DNA of 64,000 nucleotides from Cytobacillus sp. NJ13 (GCA_030348385.1 JAUCFP010000006.1:2986001-3050000); one strand, 5' to 3'; counted from the stretch's first letter, positions 7,771 through 16,793 are shown. Program-made: numbers and translations. The notes: generated from the sequence alone by a model not told the origin.

Positions 7771-7846
7771 CGTCAGCACCTCTGTTTTTCACAAAGAATG
7801 GTTACTCTTCACCATTGCGTTTTTTGGATACTTCTTACGTTTCATT

Positions 7847-7898
7847 TAATTCTTATTATTCCTACTTGTATAGTATGTTTTAAAATGTTTTTTGTCAA
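7847..7898 (-). promoter_or_regulatory. mccA promoter with CymR-like box
   Basis: On the minus strand TTGACA (7893-7898), a 17-base spacer and TACTAT (7870-7875) form a near-consensus SigA promoter. Immediately downstream lies TAGGAATAATAAGAATTA (7847-7864), 17/18 identical to the box in the ssuA promoter. Its AGGAAT core and position over the transcription start suggest repression by CymR, the cysteine regulator that controls this pathway in Bacillus. The CymR assignment is by analogy. Confidence 0.7.
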
Positions 7899-7948
7899 TT
7901 ATCGGCTAAAAAATCATCTGGCGACGAGATTTAAGGAAAATTCCAAAG

Positions 7949-8000
7949 TTGCCAAGCGAGATATTTATTCATACTATACCAATAAGTATTATAAGAATTA
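7949..8000 (+). promoter_or_regulatory. yrrT promoter with CymR-like box
   Basis: TTGCCA (7949-7954), 17-base spacer, TACTAT (7972-7977), followed by TAAGTATTATAAGAATTA (7983-8000), a 15/18 match to the mccA box. Architecture is the mirror image of the mccA promoter, so yrrT and mccAB are probably co-regulated from this divergent region. Confidence 0.65.
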
Positions 8001-8017
8001 TAAGGAGTGATTTTTCA

Positions 8018-8653
8018 ATGGGCCGTGAATTTATAGATTTGTTTGACCATTGGGCAGAATCCTATGATCAGGCTGTTACGGGTAAAGACCTTGAATATCA
8101 AGAGGTGTTTTTGAATTATGAACATATCCTTCAAGAGGTTGCCAATCATGTGAATGGGAATGTAATTGAATTTGGTGTAGGCACTGGCAATTTAACTAAG
8201 AAACTCTTGGAAAAAGGGGCTAATGTAACTGGAATTGAACCTTCTGCAGCCATGAGGGATATAGCAGGTGAAAAGTTGCCTAATGTTCCGTTATTAAATG
8301 GTGATTTTCTGGATTTCCAAATAAATGGTCCCATAGATGCCTTCGTTTGCACCTACGCTTTCCATCACTTAAAGGACACCGAAAAAGCTGAAGCCATCAC
8401 AAAATACAGCTCTCTGCTTTCAAAGGGCGGCAAAGTGATTTTTGCAGATACCGTCTTTGAAAGTGAAGAGGATAAACAGGCTGTCATTAAAGAGGCAAAA
8501 AAGAACCATTTTCTCAGCCTTGCACAGGACCTGGAAACTGAATATTATACAACAATTCCTGTATTAGATGAGATCTTTCAATCCAATGATTTTTCAGTCC
8601 AGTTTAAACAGCTCAATCGGTTTGTGTGGCTCATATATGCTTTAAAACTTTAA
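8018..8653 (+). CDS. yrrT: YrrT-type SAM-dependent methyltransferase
   Basis: A 211-residue class I methyltransferase. Motif I is VIEFGVGTGNLT (residues 49-60), followed by the acidic GIEPSAAM turn. The N-terminus MGREFIDLFDHWAESYDQ matches YrrT, which in B. subtilis heads the yrrT-mtnN-mccA-mccB operon and has no proven substrate. The start is set by AAGGAGTG seven bases upstream. Here the gene is divergent from mccAB but keeps the shared control region, a rearrangement of the usual operon. Confidence 0.9.
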   Translation: MGREFIDLFDHWAESYDQAVTGKDLEYQEVFLNYEHILQEVANHVNGNVIEFGVGTGNLTKKLLEKGANVTGIEPSAAMRDIAGEKLPNVPLLNGDFLDFQINGPIDAFVCTYAFHHLKDTEKAEAITKYSSLLSKGGKVIFADTVFESEEDKQAVIKEAKKNHFLSLAQDLETEYYTTIPVLDEIFQSNDFSVQFKQLNRFVWLIYALKL

Positions 8654-8684
8654 AAATTTGGTGTTGCCACCCCATAAAACCAAC

Positions 8685-8714
8685 TTGACAAATAGGAATT
8701 ATAAGAATTAAAAT
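8685..8714 (+). promoter_or_regulatory. ssuA leader promoter with CymR-like box in the spacer
   Basis: TTGACA (8685-8690) and TAAAAT (8709-8714), spacer 18. TAGGAATTATAAGAATTA (8693-8710) fills the spacer and overlaps the -10 element, so a bound protein would exclude polymerase. The box is 17/18 identical to that of mccA. Confidence 0.65.
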
Positions 8715-8750
8715 ATGGTTATTATTAATATATTGCCGATCAGTCTGCTG

Positions 8751-8798
8751 AAGGCCCTGCGGAATAGCAAATAGCTATCCCCGCAGGGCCTTTGTTGT
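8751..8798 (+). terminator. Intrinsic terminator between the promoter and ssuA
   Basis: Perfect 12-bp stem AAGGCCCTGCGG/CCGCAGGGCCTT with a TTTGTTGTT tail. It lies about 100 bp after yrrT and could be its terminator, but it is also inside the leader of the promoter at 8685, so it may act as an attenuator for ssuA. Confidence 0.8.
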
Positions 8799-8869
8799 TA
8801 TCGGTGTAAAAGGCGGGTGAGATGGAACAAAGCGGGTTTACAACTTAAAACGTTTAGGGGGATTGAAAA

Positions 8870-9889
8870 ATGAATAGCTGGAAGTATGTGAAATCTTTTG
8901 TTGTTTTTGTATTCCTGATCGGATGGCTGGCCGGATGCCAGGCACAATCGGCAAGCACACGAAGCGATTCTGATGATAAAAAAAATGAAGACGGACTAAC
9001 AGTTACAATAGGAATCCAGCAAAGCATCTGGCCTATTCTATTAGCCAAGCACAAAGGCTGGTTTGAAGAAGAGTTTGAGAAAGCAGGAGTAAAAGTAAAA
9101 TGGGCGGAATTCCAAAGTGGTCCTTCTTACTTTGAAGCAATTGCATCTAACCGCATTGACTTTGGACGTGTTGGAAATATCCCGGTGATTGCCGGTCAAA
9201 GCGGCGGGATTGGCTTTAAAGAGATTGCCGTTGCCAGCACCGGAGAGAGAGGAGATGCTCTTCTGGTGCCTAAAGACAGCCCTATTACATCCGTAAAGGA
9301 TTTAAAAGGCAAAAAAGTGGCGGTTGCAAAAGGAAGCAGTTCATTTGGCCTCCTTTACCGCCTTCTGGAAAAGGAAAACATCAAGCCGTCAGAATTGGAA
9401 ATCATTCAACTTCAGCCTGATGAGGCACAGCCTGCTTTTGAAACGAAGAAAGTCGATGCGTGGGCAATCTGGGAACCTTATCAGTCCATTCAAGTGGTCA
9501 AAAACGGCGCAAAAGTCATCGCAAATGGTGAAACGATCGGAACCTTCAGCCCCGGATTTCAAATTGTCCGTACACAATTCGCAAAAGAACATCCTGAACT
9601 TGTCGAACTTTATCTTAAGGTAACGGAGAAAGCAACAAGATGGCAGCTTGAAAACAAAAAGGAAGCAATCGAAATATATGCAGATCTGAAGAATACGGAT
9701 AAAGAAGTTATTGCGAGAGTGCTGGAAAACTCCGTTCCGGCCAATACACCAATCAGTCCGGAAATTGTGGAGACACAGCAGGAATCTGCTGCACTTCTAT
9801 TAGAATTGGGAGGACTCAACAAAGAAATCAATGTTTCTGAAGTTGTTGATAACTCTTATATTGAGAAAGTCTTAAAAGAATACAAATAA
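8870..9889 (+). CDS. ssuA: Aliphatic sulfonate/organosulfur ABC transporter binding lipoprotein
   Basis: A 339-residue lipoprotein: signal peptide with lipobox LAGC (C23), then an NMT1/SsuA-type periplasmic-binding fold (IGIQQSIWPILLAKHKGWFE, DFGRVGNIPVIAGQSGG). It should deliver sulfonates or related organosulfur compounds to the SsuB/SsuC permease encoded convergently at 11.3-12.9 kb. The ATG follows AGGGGG at eight bases. Single gene, ending in a strong terminator shared with the monooxygenase. Exact ligand not readable from sequence; taurine and other sulfonates are alternatives. Confidence 0.88.
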   Translation: MNSWKYVKSFVVFVFLIGWLAGCQAQSASTRSDSDDKKNEDGLTVTIGIQQSIWPILLAKHKGWFEEEFEKAGVKVKWAEFQSGPSYFEAIASNRIDFGRVGNIPVIAGQSGGIGFKEIAVASTGERGDALLVPKDSPITSVKDLKGKKVAVAKGSSSFGLLYRLLEKENIKPSELEIIQLQPDEAQPAFETKKVDAWAIWEPYQSIQVVKNGAKVIANGETIGTFSPGFQIVRTQFAKEHPELVELYLKVTEKATRWQLENKKEAIEIYADLKNTDKEVIARVLENSVPANTPISPEIVETQQESAALLLELGGLNKEINVSEVVDNSYIEKVLKEYK

Positions 9890-9905
9890 CCATTTATTAA
9901 CCCAA

Positions 9906-9949
9906 AGAGAAGAACCCCGCTGAAATTAACCTGAGCGGGGTTCTTCTTT
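9906..9949. terminator. Bidirectional terminator
   Basis: 12-bp stem AAGAACCCCGCT/AGCGGGGTTCTT with T-rich flanks on both sides, between convergent ssuA and the LLM monooxygenase gene. Confidence 0.85.
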
Positions 9950-9952
9950 AGC

Positions 9953-11293
9953 TTACCCTGCTGGATGAACATTTTGAACTTTGTCCGGAAAGGGCAGCCC
10001 AAGATTGCCTCGCAGGGTTTCACTTGTATATTCTGTTCTAAAAAGGCCCCTATTTTGAAGAATAGGAATAACGTTTTGAACAAAATCTGAAAAGCCTTCA
10101 CTCATTAGCTGAGGCATGATGTTAAATCCATCAGCACCCCCATTTTCAAACCATAGCTGAAGTTCATCCGCTATCTGCTCAGCTGTCCCGGCAATCGTAT
10201 AATGCCCCCTGCCGCCAGCAAGCCTGAGAAGCAATTGTCTAATGGTCAGATGTTCATTCTCTGCCAGATCCCGGATAAGCTTTGTCCGGCTTTGATGCCC
10301 CTGAATCTGCTGAATTTCCGGCAATTCAGGCAGCGGGCCATCCAATGGATAGCCTGTTAAGTTAATGCCAATACGATTGGAAAGCTGTAATAGACTATAC
10401 TCGGGATTGGTCAAATTATGAAGCTCTGCTTCCTTTTCTCTCGCTTCTTCTTCTGTTGTCCCTATTATCGGGCAAATGCCCGGAAGGATGATGACGTTCT
10501 CCGGATTTCGTCCAAATTCTGCAGCCCTTGTTTTTAATGCTTTGTAAAATGCTTGTGCTTCAGAAAGTGACTGCTGTGCTGTAAAGACCACCTCAGCAAA
10601 TTGTGCAGCAAAATCTATGCCCGTTTTGGATGAGCCAGCCTGTACAATGACAGGATGCCCCTGTGGTGTTCTGGGGCTGTTTAACGGGCCCTTTACCGAA
10701 TAGTAGCTCCCTTTGTGGTTAATTTCATGCACTTTATCACTCAAGGAATAAATCCCCGCTTCTTTGTCCCTTACTAACGCCCCTTCTTCCCAGCTGTCCC
10801 ATAGCTTTTTAGTCACTTCTACAAATTCTTTGGCACGCTTATAGCGCTCCCTGTGTTCTGGTATTTTTTCGAGATTAAAGTTATTCGCTTCTGCATCTGT
10901 CCCAGACGTAATCACATTCCAGCCTGCACGGCCTTTGCTTAAATGATCCAGGGAAGAAAACCTTCTGGCCACATTGAAGGGTTCATTAAAAGTAGTCGAG
11001 ACCGTTGCAATCAGTCCGATTTTTTTTGTTGCAGCTGACAAGGCGGATAATAGAGTGAGAGGTTCAAAGCCTCCGCCGCCCAGTTCTCCGTACTTGACAG
11101 CACTTGTCGATACCGAATACCTGTCAGACAGAAAAATAGAATCCAGCTTTGCTTCTTCCGCTTTTTGAACAATCTCCAGATAATAAGAAATATCATGTGC
11201 CCGCTCTGGATCTGATGAAGGGTGCCTCCATGCGGCCTCATGGTGTCCCATGCTTGTTAAAAATAAATTCAGGTTCATTTTACGATTTCCCAT
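9953..11293 (-). CDS. LLM-class FMNH2-dependent monooxygenase (NtaA/SnaA/DszA-type)
   Basis: A 446-residue bacterial-luciferase-like flavin monooxygenase. Family segments include ATVSTTFNEPFNVARRFSSL, GRAGWNVITS and NFNLEKIPEHRERY, typical of the NtaA/SnaA/DszA/SoxA subfamily rather than the roughly 380-residue SsuD. It uses FMNH2 supplied by a reductase, probably the SsuE-like protein encoded upstream, to oxygenate an organosulfur or related compound so that sulfur is released as sulfite. Last gene after ssuE, ssuB and ssuC, 18 bp behind ssuC. Start supported by GGAGGCGGG. Substrate unknown; dimethylsulfone- or thiophene-like compounds are possible. Confidence 0.88.
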   Translation of the reverse strand: MGNRKMNLNLFLTSMGHHEAAWRHPSSDPERAHDISYYLEIVQKAEEAKLDSIFLSDRYSVSTSAVKYGELGGGGFEPLTLLSALSAATKKIGLIATVSTTFNEPFNVARRFSSLDHLSKGRAGWNVITSGTDAEANNFNLEKIPEHRERYKRAKEFVEVTKKLWDSWEEGALVRDKEAGIYSLSDKVHEINHKGSYYSVKGPLNSPRTPQGHPVIVQAGSSKTGIDFAAQFAEVVFTAQQSLSEAQAFYKALKTRAAEFGRNPENVIILPGICPIIGTTEEEAREKEAELHNLTNPEYSLLQLSNRIGINLTGYPLDGPLPELPEIQQIQGHQSRTKLIRDLAENEHLTIRQLLLRLAGGRGHYTIAGTAEQIADELQLWFENGGADGFNIMPQLMSEGFSDFVQNVIPILQNRGLFRTEYTSETLRGNLGLPFPDKVQNVHPAG

Positions 11294-11311
11294 TGTATCC
11301 CGCCTCCACTT

Positions 11312-12163
11312 TTAGCCTTTATAGCTCTCCCGCCATTTAAGCCATTTTCTTTCAAAGTATCTTACAAACGAATCCGAAGCCTTTCCAAATACAGCGAAAA
11401 TAATAATTCCTACAAATACAACCGTTGTCTGTGAAAATTGTCTGGCATCCGTAATTAAATATCCGATACCTTCACTTGACCCCATGAGTTCCGCTGCGAC
11501 CAGCGCCAGCCATGCTGCACCTAGTGCAAGGCGAAGCCCAAGCAGGATATTAGGCAGGGCCGAAGGAAGGATCAAATTCGTGATTTGCTTCCATCTGCTG
11601 AATTCAAGCACCTTGGCAACATCAAACAATTTTGCATCCACACTGCGTATGCCAAGGAAAGCATTGACATAGAGCGGAAAGAAAGCTCCTTTTGCGATAA
11701 GAAGCACCTTGGAGACTTCACCAAAACCAAACCACAATATAAACAGCGGAATGACTGCAAGAGTCGGAATGGTCCGAAGCATTTGCAGCGTCGGATCCAG
11801 CGTATGCTCCACCTTGCTTGAAAAGCCGACAGCTAAACCAGCAAGCAATCCAAGTGTTCCTCCGATGAGAAACCCTCCCAAAGCCCGCAGAAAGCTGACT
11901 TGAAAATGGTAAAGAAGATTGCCTGCAGTCAGAAGCTCGATAAATGAGCTGAAAATGCTGCTTGGCCTTGGCAGGAGTGTTTCCGAGATTAGATCATAAT
12001 AGCCGGCAAATTCCCAGATGAGCAGTACAAGAAATGGAAATATCATTCCTCTTAAGAACACGCCAAATTTTTTATCACTTCTTCCCTTTAATTCTTTTAT
12101 TCTCAATTTCTCTTTGCCCTGTTCAAATGCCGTCGGGTGTGCCCAGTCTGCTTTATTATTCAA
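11312..12163 (-). CDS. ssuC: Sulfonate-type ABC transporter permease
   Basis: About 283 residues with an N-terminal cytoplasmic stretch and six predicted transmembrane segments. The EAA-type coupling loop is in EFSRWKQITNLILPSALPNI. Start: TTG at 12163 lies eight bases after GGAGG; a GTG nine bases upstream overlaps that site. Directly follows ssuB and precedes the LLM monooxygenase. Works with SsuB and the lipoprotein encoded at 8870. Confidence 0.88.
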   Translation of the reverse strand: MNNKADWAHPTAFEQGKEKLRIKELKGRSDKKFGVFLRGMIFPFLVLLIWEFAGYYDLISETLLPRPSSIFSSFIELLTAGNLLYHFQVSFLRALGGFLIGGTLGLLAGLAVGFSSKVEHTLDPTLQMLRTIPTLAVIPLFILWFGFGEVSKVLLIAKGAFFPLYVNAFLGIRSVDAKLFDVAKVLEFSRWKQITNLILPSALPNILLGLRLALGAAWLALVAAELMGSSEGIGYLITDARQFSQTTVVFVGIIIFAVFGKASDSFVRYFERKWLKWRESYKG

Positions 12164-12177
12164 TCCATACACCTCCG

Positions 12178-12948
12178 CTAGATTCCTGCTCGATCCATTA
12201 ATTCAAGTTCATCTGTCTTTTCAAATTCATTTAAAATAAGCTGGCGAAATTCCTGAAATGTCTTATTTGATTTTTTCCTCGGATGGGGCAGATCGATTTG
12301 TATCACTTTTTGGACGGAGCCGGGTCTTGCATTCATGATCACTACCCGGTCTGCAAGATAAATAGCTTCATCTATATCATGGGTAACAAAAAGCATGGTG
12401 GTTCTATTTTTTTGCCAAATATCCAGAAGAACTTCCTGCATATGGGACCTGGTAAACGCATCAAGAGCACCAAACGGTTCATCCAGCAGCAATACCTTGG
12501 GATTGCGCAGAAGGGCGCGGGCGATGGCTGCCCTTTGCGCCATTCCCCCTGAAAGCTCTCTTGGATAAGCCTTGGCGAATCCGTCCAGCTTAACAAGCTG
12601 AATAAATTCTTTAACCTTATCTCTCACTTCTTTATTTCTTAATGTGAAGTTGGAAGCAATGTTTTTCTCTACCGTGTGCCAGGGAAATAGCCTTGGCTCC
12701 TGAAAAATAAATCCCTTATCAACACTGGGGCCTTTTACTTCCTTCCCGTCAATTCTCACAGAACCTGATATATCATTATCAAGACCGGCAATGATTTTCA
12801 GCAATGTGCTTTTGCCGCATCCGCTGGGCCCTATGATTGTAATTAATTCGCCATCCTCAACGGCCATGTGAATATCATTTAAAGCATGAATTTCTCCTTT
12901 TTCTGAATGAAACGTCTTATTTAAATGACTGATCTCTAAAAAAGCCAT
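12178..12948 (-). CDS. ssuB: Sulfonate-type ABC transporter ATPase
   Basis: A 256-residue nucleotide-binding protein: Walker A GPSGCGKS (40-47), signature LSGGM (132-136), Walker B LLLDEP, and the H-loop FVTHD. The FPWHTVEKN stretch after the Q-loop is typical of the nitrate/sulfonate/taurine family. The start at 12948 follows GGAGGGAG. A terminator hairpin stands just upstream, separating it from the reductase gene. Confidence 0.9.
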   Translation of the reverse strand: MAFLEISHLNKTFHSEKGEIHALNDIHMAVEDGELITIIGPSGCGKSTLLKIIAGLDNDISGSVRIDGKEVKGPSVDKGFIFQEPRLFPWHTVEKNIASNFTLRNKEVRDKVKEFIQLVKLDGFAKAYPRELSGGMAQRAAIARALLRNPKVLLLDEPFGALDAFTRSHMQEVLLDIWQKNRTTMLFVTHDIDEAIYLADRVVIMNARPGSVQKVIQIDLPHPRKKSNKTFQEFRQLILNEFEKTDELELMDRAGI

Positions 12949-12989
12949 TTGAAATCTCCCTCCTTTAAAATTTTCACCTGCTAGTTTAA

Positions 12990-13029
12990 TAAAAAAAGAC
13001 ACGTTCTATGAAAATAGAAATCGTGTCTT
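12990..13029 (-). terminator. Terminator-like hairpin between ssuE and ssuB
   Basis: Stem AAGACACG/CGTGTCTT extended by TTCTAT/ATAGAA across a two-base bulge, with seven T on the minus strand. It would reduce read-through from ssuE into ssuB-ssuC or act as an attenuator. Confidence 0.75.
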
Positions 13030-13061
13030 CTCCGGGAGTCCGGTCGAATGACTGTCTGCTA

Positions 13062-13604
13062 TTATACAGCTTTGGTATTTTGGGAGATGGCTATTAACTG
13101 CTTAAGCTGATCTGTAATTTTTTCAAGCACCTCCTCATTTTTTATCGGATTTTCGAAATCTTCTTTATCCACATATTGATCGGTGAGATACACCCCTTTT
13201 AAGATCGTCTGGGCGCTTAGGGCAGCCAATAAAGGCTTTAAGGAATAATCAATTGCCAGCAGATGGGCAGGACTTCCTCCAACCATTAATGGAAAAACAG
13301 GCTTATTTTTAAAAGAGTCCTGCGGAAGAATATCCAGCAATGCTTTCAGGGCACCTGTATAAGCAGCTTTATATACTGGAGATACAATGATGATGCCGCT
13401 TGCTTCCTTTATTTCTTCAGAAAGCTTTTTAATGGAAGAATGGTCATACCGCCCTTCAATCAGGACATCGGCCGGAAAATCAAGTACAGAGTATTCCTTT
13501 ACAGGAATCCCTTGTTTAGCAGATTCTTTCCGCAAATAGTTTACTAGTATGGAAGACCTTGATACGGCTGACGGACTTCCGGATACGGCAATAAAATAAC
13601 TCAT
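13062..13604 (-). CDS. ssuE: NAD(P)H-dependent FMN reductase
   Basis: A 180-residue flavodoxin-like reductase. The phosphate-binding loop SGSPSAVSRSS lies near the N-terminus and VSPVYKAAYTGALKALLD in the middle, as in SsuE/MsuE. It supplies reduced FMN to a two-component monooxygenase, most likely the LLM enzyme at 9953. The ATG at 13604 is placed by AAAGGATGG. A CymR-like box is upstream. Cytoplasmic. Confidence 0.87.
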   Translation of the reverse strand: MSYFIAVSGSPSAVSRSSILVNYLRKESAKQGIPVKEYSVLDFPADVLIEGRYDHSSIKKLSEEIKEASGIIIVSPVYKAAYTGALKALLDILPQDSFKNKPVFPLMVGGSPAHLLAIDYSLKPLLAALSAQTILKGVYLTDQYVDKEDFENPIKNEEVLEKITDQLKQLIAISQNTKAV

Positions 13605-13640
13605 GAACGCCATCCTTTCTTTCATTTATCCCTGCACAAC

Positions 13641-13658
13641 ATTATCCTATAATACCTA
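13641..13658 (-). promoter_or_regulatory. CymR-like box upstream of ssuE
   Basis: TAGGTATTATAGGATAAT on the minus strand, 12/18 match to the ssuA box, in the yezD-ssuE interval. An additional ATTCCTAG lies just upstream. Weaker than the other boxes. Confidence 0.4.
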
Positions 13659-13691
13659 TTAACAAACTAGGAATAAAACCAAAAATAAAAA

Positions 13692-13847
13692 TCATCTCTT
13701 CCCATTATTAGACTCCACCCGTATTTTTTCAGTTATCTCCACTTGGGCCACTTTCCCTGCATGAAGGGTAATGACGACTGACCCATAATCAATATCCTTA
13801 ATAGAAGATAAAATATACTTTTCATACTCAGGCGTGATTTTTGCCAT
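13692..13847 (-). CDS. yezD: YezD family small protein
   Basis: A 51-residue protein whose sequence (MAKITPEYEKYILSSIKDID, then YGSVVITLHAGKVAQVEITE) matches the YezD/DUF2292 family, small proteins recurrently linked to sulfur assimilation genes in Bacillus. Function unknown. Ribosome site GGAAGGGAG. Last gene of the sulfate transporter operon, 26 bp behind cysA. Confidence 0.9.
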   Translation of the reverse strand: MAKITPEYEKYILSSIKDIDYGSVVITLHAGKVAQVEITEKIRVESNNGKR

Positions 13848-13873
13848 TGTACATACTCCCTTCCTTAAATAAA

Positions 13874-14947
13874 TTAAATGATAAAATCTTCAGGTGTGAA
13901 GATTTTGAGCTGCTTGGGTTTAATGAATACTTCTTCTCCAGCATTCAATGCCAGCCTGCGATACTTTTCTTTTGGAATTTCGGCCTCCAGATAATCATTG
14001 GTGTCTTTCCTGACAAGTTCTATATGCACAATTGGTCCAACGATATGCAAGTGGGATATGGTTGCAAGCACTGCATCATCATTAGATCCTTCTCTGCTGA
14101 TGCTGATATCATGCGGTCTTGCATAGCCTACTGCCTCCAGGTTATCTGAGCCTGCCCAATCCGGAATTTCCAATGCCACATCACCTTGGTTCAGCTTTCC
14201 ATTTTTCAGCCTTCCCTTGAATAAATTGACGCTCCCTAAAAAGTCATATACGAAGGGGGTCTGCGGATGATCATATACTTCCTCCGGTGTCCCGATTTGC
14301 TCGATTTTCCCCTGATTCATCACGACAATCTTGTCAGCAACATCCAACGCTTCTTCCTGATCATGCGTAACAAATATGCTCGAAATCTGAAATTCATCAT
14401 GGAGTCTTCTCAGCCATCTTCTTAACTCCTTTCTGACCTTCGCATCAAGGGCCCCAAATGGTTCATCCAATAAAAGCACTTTAGGTTCAACCGCCAGAGC
14501 TCTTGCAAGAGCAACCCTTTGGCGCTGTCCGCCTGATAGCTGGGAAGGATAACGCTTCGCCAAGTCCTTCAGCTTCACTAGCTCCAGCAGCTCATGAACT
14601 TTGTTCTCGATTTCTTTTTTGCCTGGCCGTTCTTTCCTGGGCCTTACTTTCAGCCCGTAAGCGATATTATCGAATACTGTCATATGGCGAAACAGTGCAT
14701 AATGCTGGAAGACAAATCCGACTTTTCGTTCTTTAGCATTAATGCCGGTAATGTTCTCACCATCAAAAAATATAGAACCCTGGTCAGTTGCCTCTAAACC
14801 GGCAATAATCCGCAGCAGGGAGGTCTTCCCTGAACCCGAAGGGCCTAATAAGGCAACCAGCTCTCCTGTATGGATTTCAAGATTGATTTTTTCCAATGCC
14901 TGAAAAGCCCCAAAAGCTTTGGAAACGGAATTTATAACGATACTCAT
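13874..14947 (-). CDS. cysA: Sulfate/thiosulfate ABC transporter ATPase
   Basis: A 357-residue ATPase: Walker A GPSGSGKT (35-42), signature LSGGQ (137-141), Walker B LLLDE (158-162), and a C-terminal TOBE-like regulatory part ([13 protein letters not shown]). The CysA-type C-terminus and the adjacent CysW/CysT genes identify it as the sulfate importer motor. 27 bp after cysW. Confidence 0.93.
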   Translation of the reverse strand: MSIVINSVSKAFGAFQALEKINLEIHTGELVALLGPSGSGKTSLLRIIAGLEATDQGSIFFDGENITGINAKERKVGFVFQHYALFRHMTVFDNIAYGLKVRPRKERPGKKEIENKVHELLELVKLKDLAKRYPSQLSGGQRQRVALARALAVEPKVLLLDEPFGALDAKVRKELRRWLRRLHDEFQISSIFVTHDQEEALDVADKIVVMNQGKIEQIGTPEEVYDHPQTPFVYDFLGSVNLFKGRLKNGKLNQGDVALEIPDWAGSDNLEAVGYARPHDISISREGSNDDAVLATISHLHIVGPIVHIELVRKDTNDYLEAEIPKEKYRRLALNAGEEVFIKPKQLKIFTPEDFII

Positions 14948-14974
14948 TCTGAATTCCCCTAACCTCTATGATTT

Positions 14975-15844
14975 CTATGCTCTTCTGTTTTTTCCATGCC
15001 ATTCCAGAATGTTTTTTATAATAAGTGTGAAAATGGCCATTATCGACATTAAAGAAGCAACAGCAAACGCAGCAGCGAATTGGTATTCGCCATATAGGAT
15101 TTCGATATGCAGGGGCATTGTGTTGGTCAGCCCTCTTATATGGCCGGATACGACCGAAACCGCTCCAAATTCGCCAATGGCACGCGCATTGCAGAGAATC
15201 ATGCCGTAAAGAAGAGCCCATTTGATATTAGGCAGGGTTACATGCCAAAATGTCTTCCATCCTCCTGCCCCAAGAGTGATCGATGCTTCCTCTTCTGCCG
15301 TTCCCTGCGCCTGCATCAGTGGAATCAGTTCCCTTGCAATAAAGGGAATCGTTACAAAGATCGTCGCAAGTACAATACCAGGCACAGCAAAAATTATTTT
15401 GATATCCCTCTCAAAAAGCCATTCTCCGAAAATCCCCTGAGAGCCAAACAGCAAAACGAAAATTAAGCCGGCAATGACGGGAGAAACAGCGAACGGAAGA
15501 TCAATTAGCGTGATAAGCAGGTTCTTTCCTTTAAAATGAAACTTGGTTATTGCCCAGGCTGCCATGATTCCAAAGACGGCATTCAACGGAACGGCAATAA
15601 TCGCTACCAGAAGGGTCAGCTTAATCGCGGATAATGCTTCCGGATTCGTAATTGCCTCCAGATAAACCGCAAATCCCTTTTCAAAAGCCTGAACAAAAAC
15701 CGTGACCAGCGGCAAGATCAGAAACAACCCCAAAAATGTTAAAGCAATGCTGATTAACAGCCATTGAACCCATCTGGGATCCTTTGCTTCTCTCGGGCTC
15801 CTAAGCGGAGTATTCGTAAAATTCAAAGGTATATTCCCGCCCAT
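14975..15844 (-). CDS. cysW: Sulfate ABC transporter permease CysW
   Basis: A 289-residue permease with six predicted transmembrane helices and an EAA loop (EEEASITLGAGGWKTFWHVT). The CARAIGEFGAVSVVSGHIRG segment is characteristic of CysW. The ATG at 15844 is preceded by AAGGGGTGG; longer upstream coding is open but has no ribosome site. Pairs with CysT in the membrane. Confidence 0.93.
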   Translation of the reverse strand: MGGNIPLNFTNTPLRSPREAKDPRWVQWLLISIALTFLGLFLILPLVTVFVQAFEKGFAVYLEAITNPEALSAIKLTLLVAIIAVPLNAVFGIMAAWAITKFHFKGKNLLITLIDLPFAVSPVIAGLIFVLLFGSQGIFGEWLFERDIKIIFAVPGIVLATIFVTIPFIARELIPLMQAQGTAEEEASITLGAGGWKTFWHVTLPNIKWALLYGMILCNARAIGEFGAVSVVSGHIRGLTNTMPLHIEILYGEYQFAAAFAVASLMSIMAIFTLIIKNILEWHGKNRRA

Positions 15845-15919
15845 ATCACCACCCCTTTCTTTATAGAAAAAACAAAACTGCAGCAGCCGGAAAGTCACTT
15901 AAAACGGCGTCTTCTATGC

Positions 15920-16765
15920 CTAATGCGAAATAAACTTTCTGTTCGTCCACCATTGAATAAAGTTGATAATAAATAACAGTATAAACGACACGACCAGCAT
16001 GACAGCAGCAATGGCTGTAGCACCTGCATAATCATATTGCTCAAGTTTCGTCATAATCAGCAGTGGCGTGATTTCGGTTTTCATGGGCATATTTCCCGAG
16101 ATAAAAACGACTGACCCATATTCCCCAAGAGACCTTGCAAAGGCAAGGGTGAACCCTGCCAGTGCAGCCGGCAGCAATTCCGGGAAAATGATTTTTCTGA
16201 AGGTCTGAAAGCGGCTTGCTCCAAGGGAGGCAGAAGCTTCCTCCACCTCTTTTTCAAGACTTTGCAGAACAGGCTGCACCATTCTAACTACGAATGGAAG
16301 CCCGATAAATGTCAGGGCAATCACCACCCCGATCGGCGTAAAAACCACCTTAAATCCCAGCAGACTTCCAACCCATCCATTAGGTGCATATACAGTTGTC
16401 AGGGCGATACCTGCAACTGCCGTCGGAAGAGCAAAGGGCAAATCTACAAGACCATCAATGATCTTCTTGCCTGGAAAAGAATATCTGACCAGAACCCAGG
16501 CCAGGAGAACACCGAATACCATATTAATTAAACCAGCTGCCAAAGACGCACCAAAACTCAGCTTGTAGGAGGCCACTACTCTCGGATCCAGCACCGTGTT
16601 CCAAAATTCAGACCAGCCCATTTGCGAACTATAAAAGATGATCATGGACATCGGCAATAAAACTAAAATACTAAGATAAAGCATGGTGTACCCCATTGTT
16701 AAGCCGAAGCCCGGCAGTACACTATATTTTTTGAAATCTGTTCTTTTTGATTTCCTCAACCCCAT
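15920..16765 (-). CDS. cysT: Sulfate ABC transporter permease CysT
   Basis: A 281-residue permease partner of CysW with the EAA loop EEASASLGASRFQTFRKIIF and the ARSLGEYGSVVFISGNMPMK segment typical of CysT/CysU. The ATG at 16765 follows AGAGG. Its upstream region overlaps the end of cysP by only the intergenic 28 bp, so they are one transcript. Confidence 0.93.
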   Translation of the reverse strand: MGLRKSKRTDFKKYSVLPGFGLTMGYTMLYLSILVLLPMSMIIFYSSQMGWSEFWNTVLDPRVVASYKLSFGASLAAGLINMVFGVLLAWVLVRYSFPGKKIIDGLVDLPFALPTAVAGIALTTVYAPNGWVGSLLGFKVVFTPIGVVIALTFIGLPFVVRMVQPVLQSLEKEVEEASASLGASRFQTFRKIIFPELLPAALAGFTLAFARSLGEYGSVVFISGNMPMKTEITPLLIMTKLEQYDYAGATAIAAVMLVVSFILLFIINFIQWWTNRKFISH

Positions 16766-16793
16766 CACCTGAATCCTCTCATTCTCATGCTGT

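Noticed and set aside
8843-8858. CTTAAAACGTTTAG upstream of ssuA as a third copy of the phhA palindrome
   Set aside because: One base is missing in the centre and the right arm is altered; with AT-rich background this may be chance.
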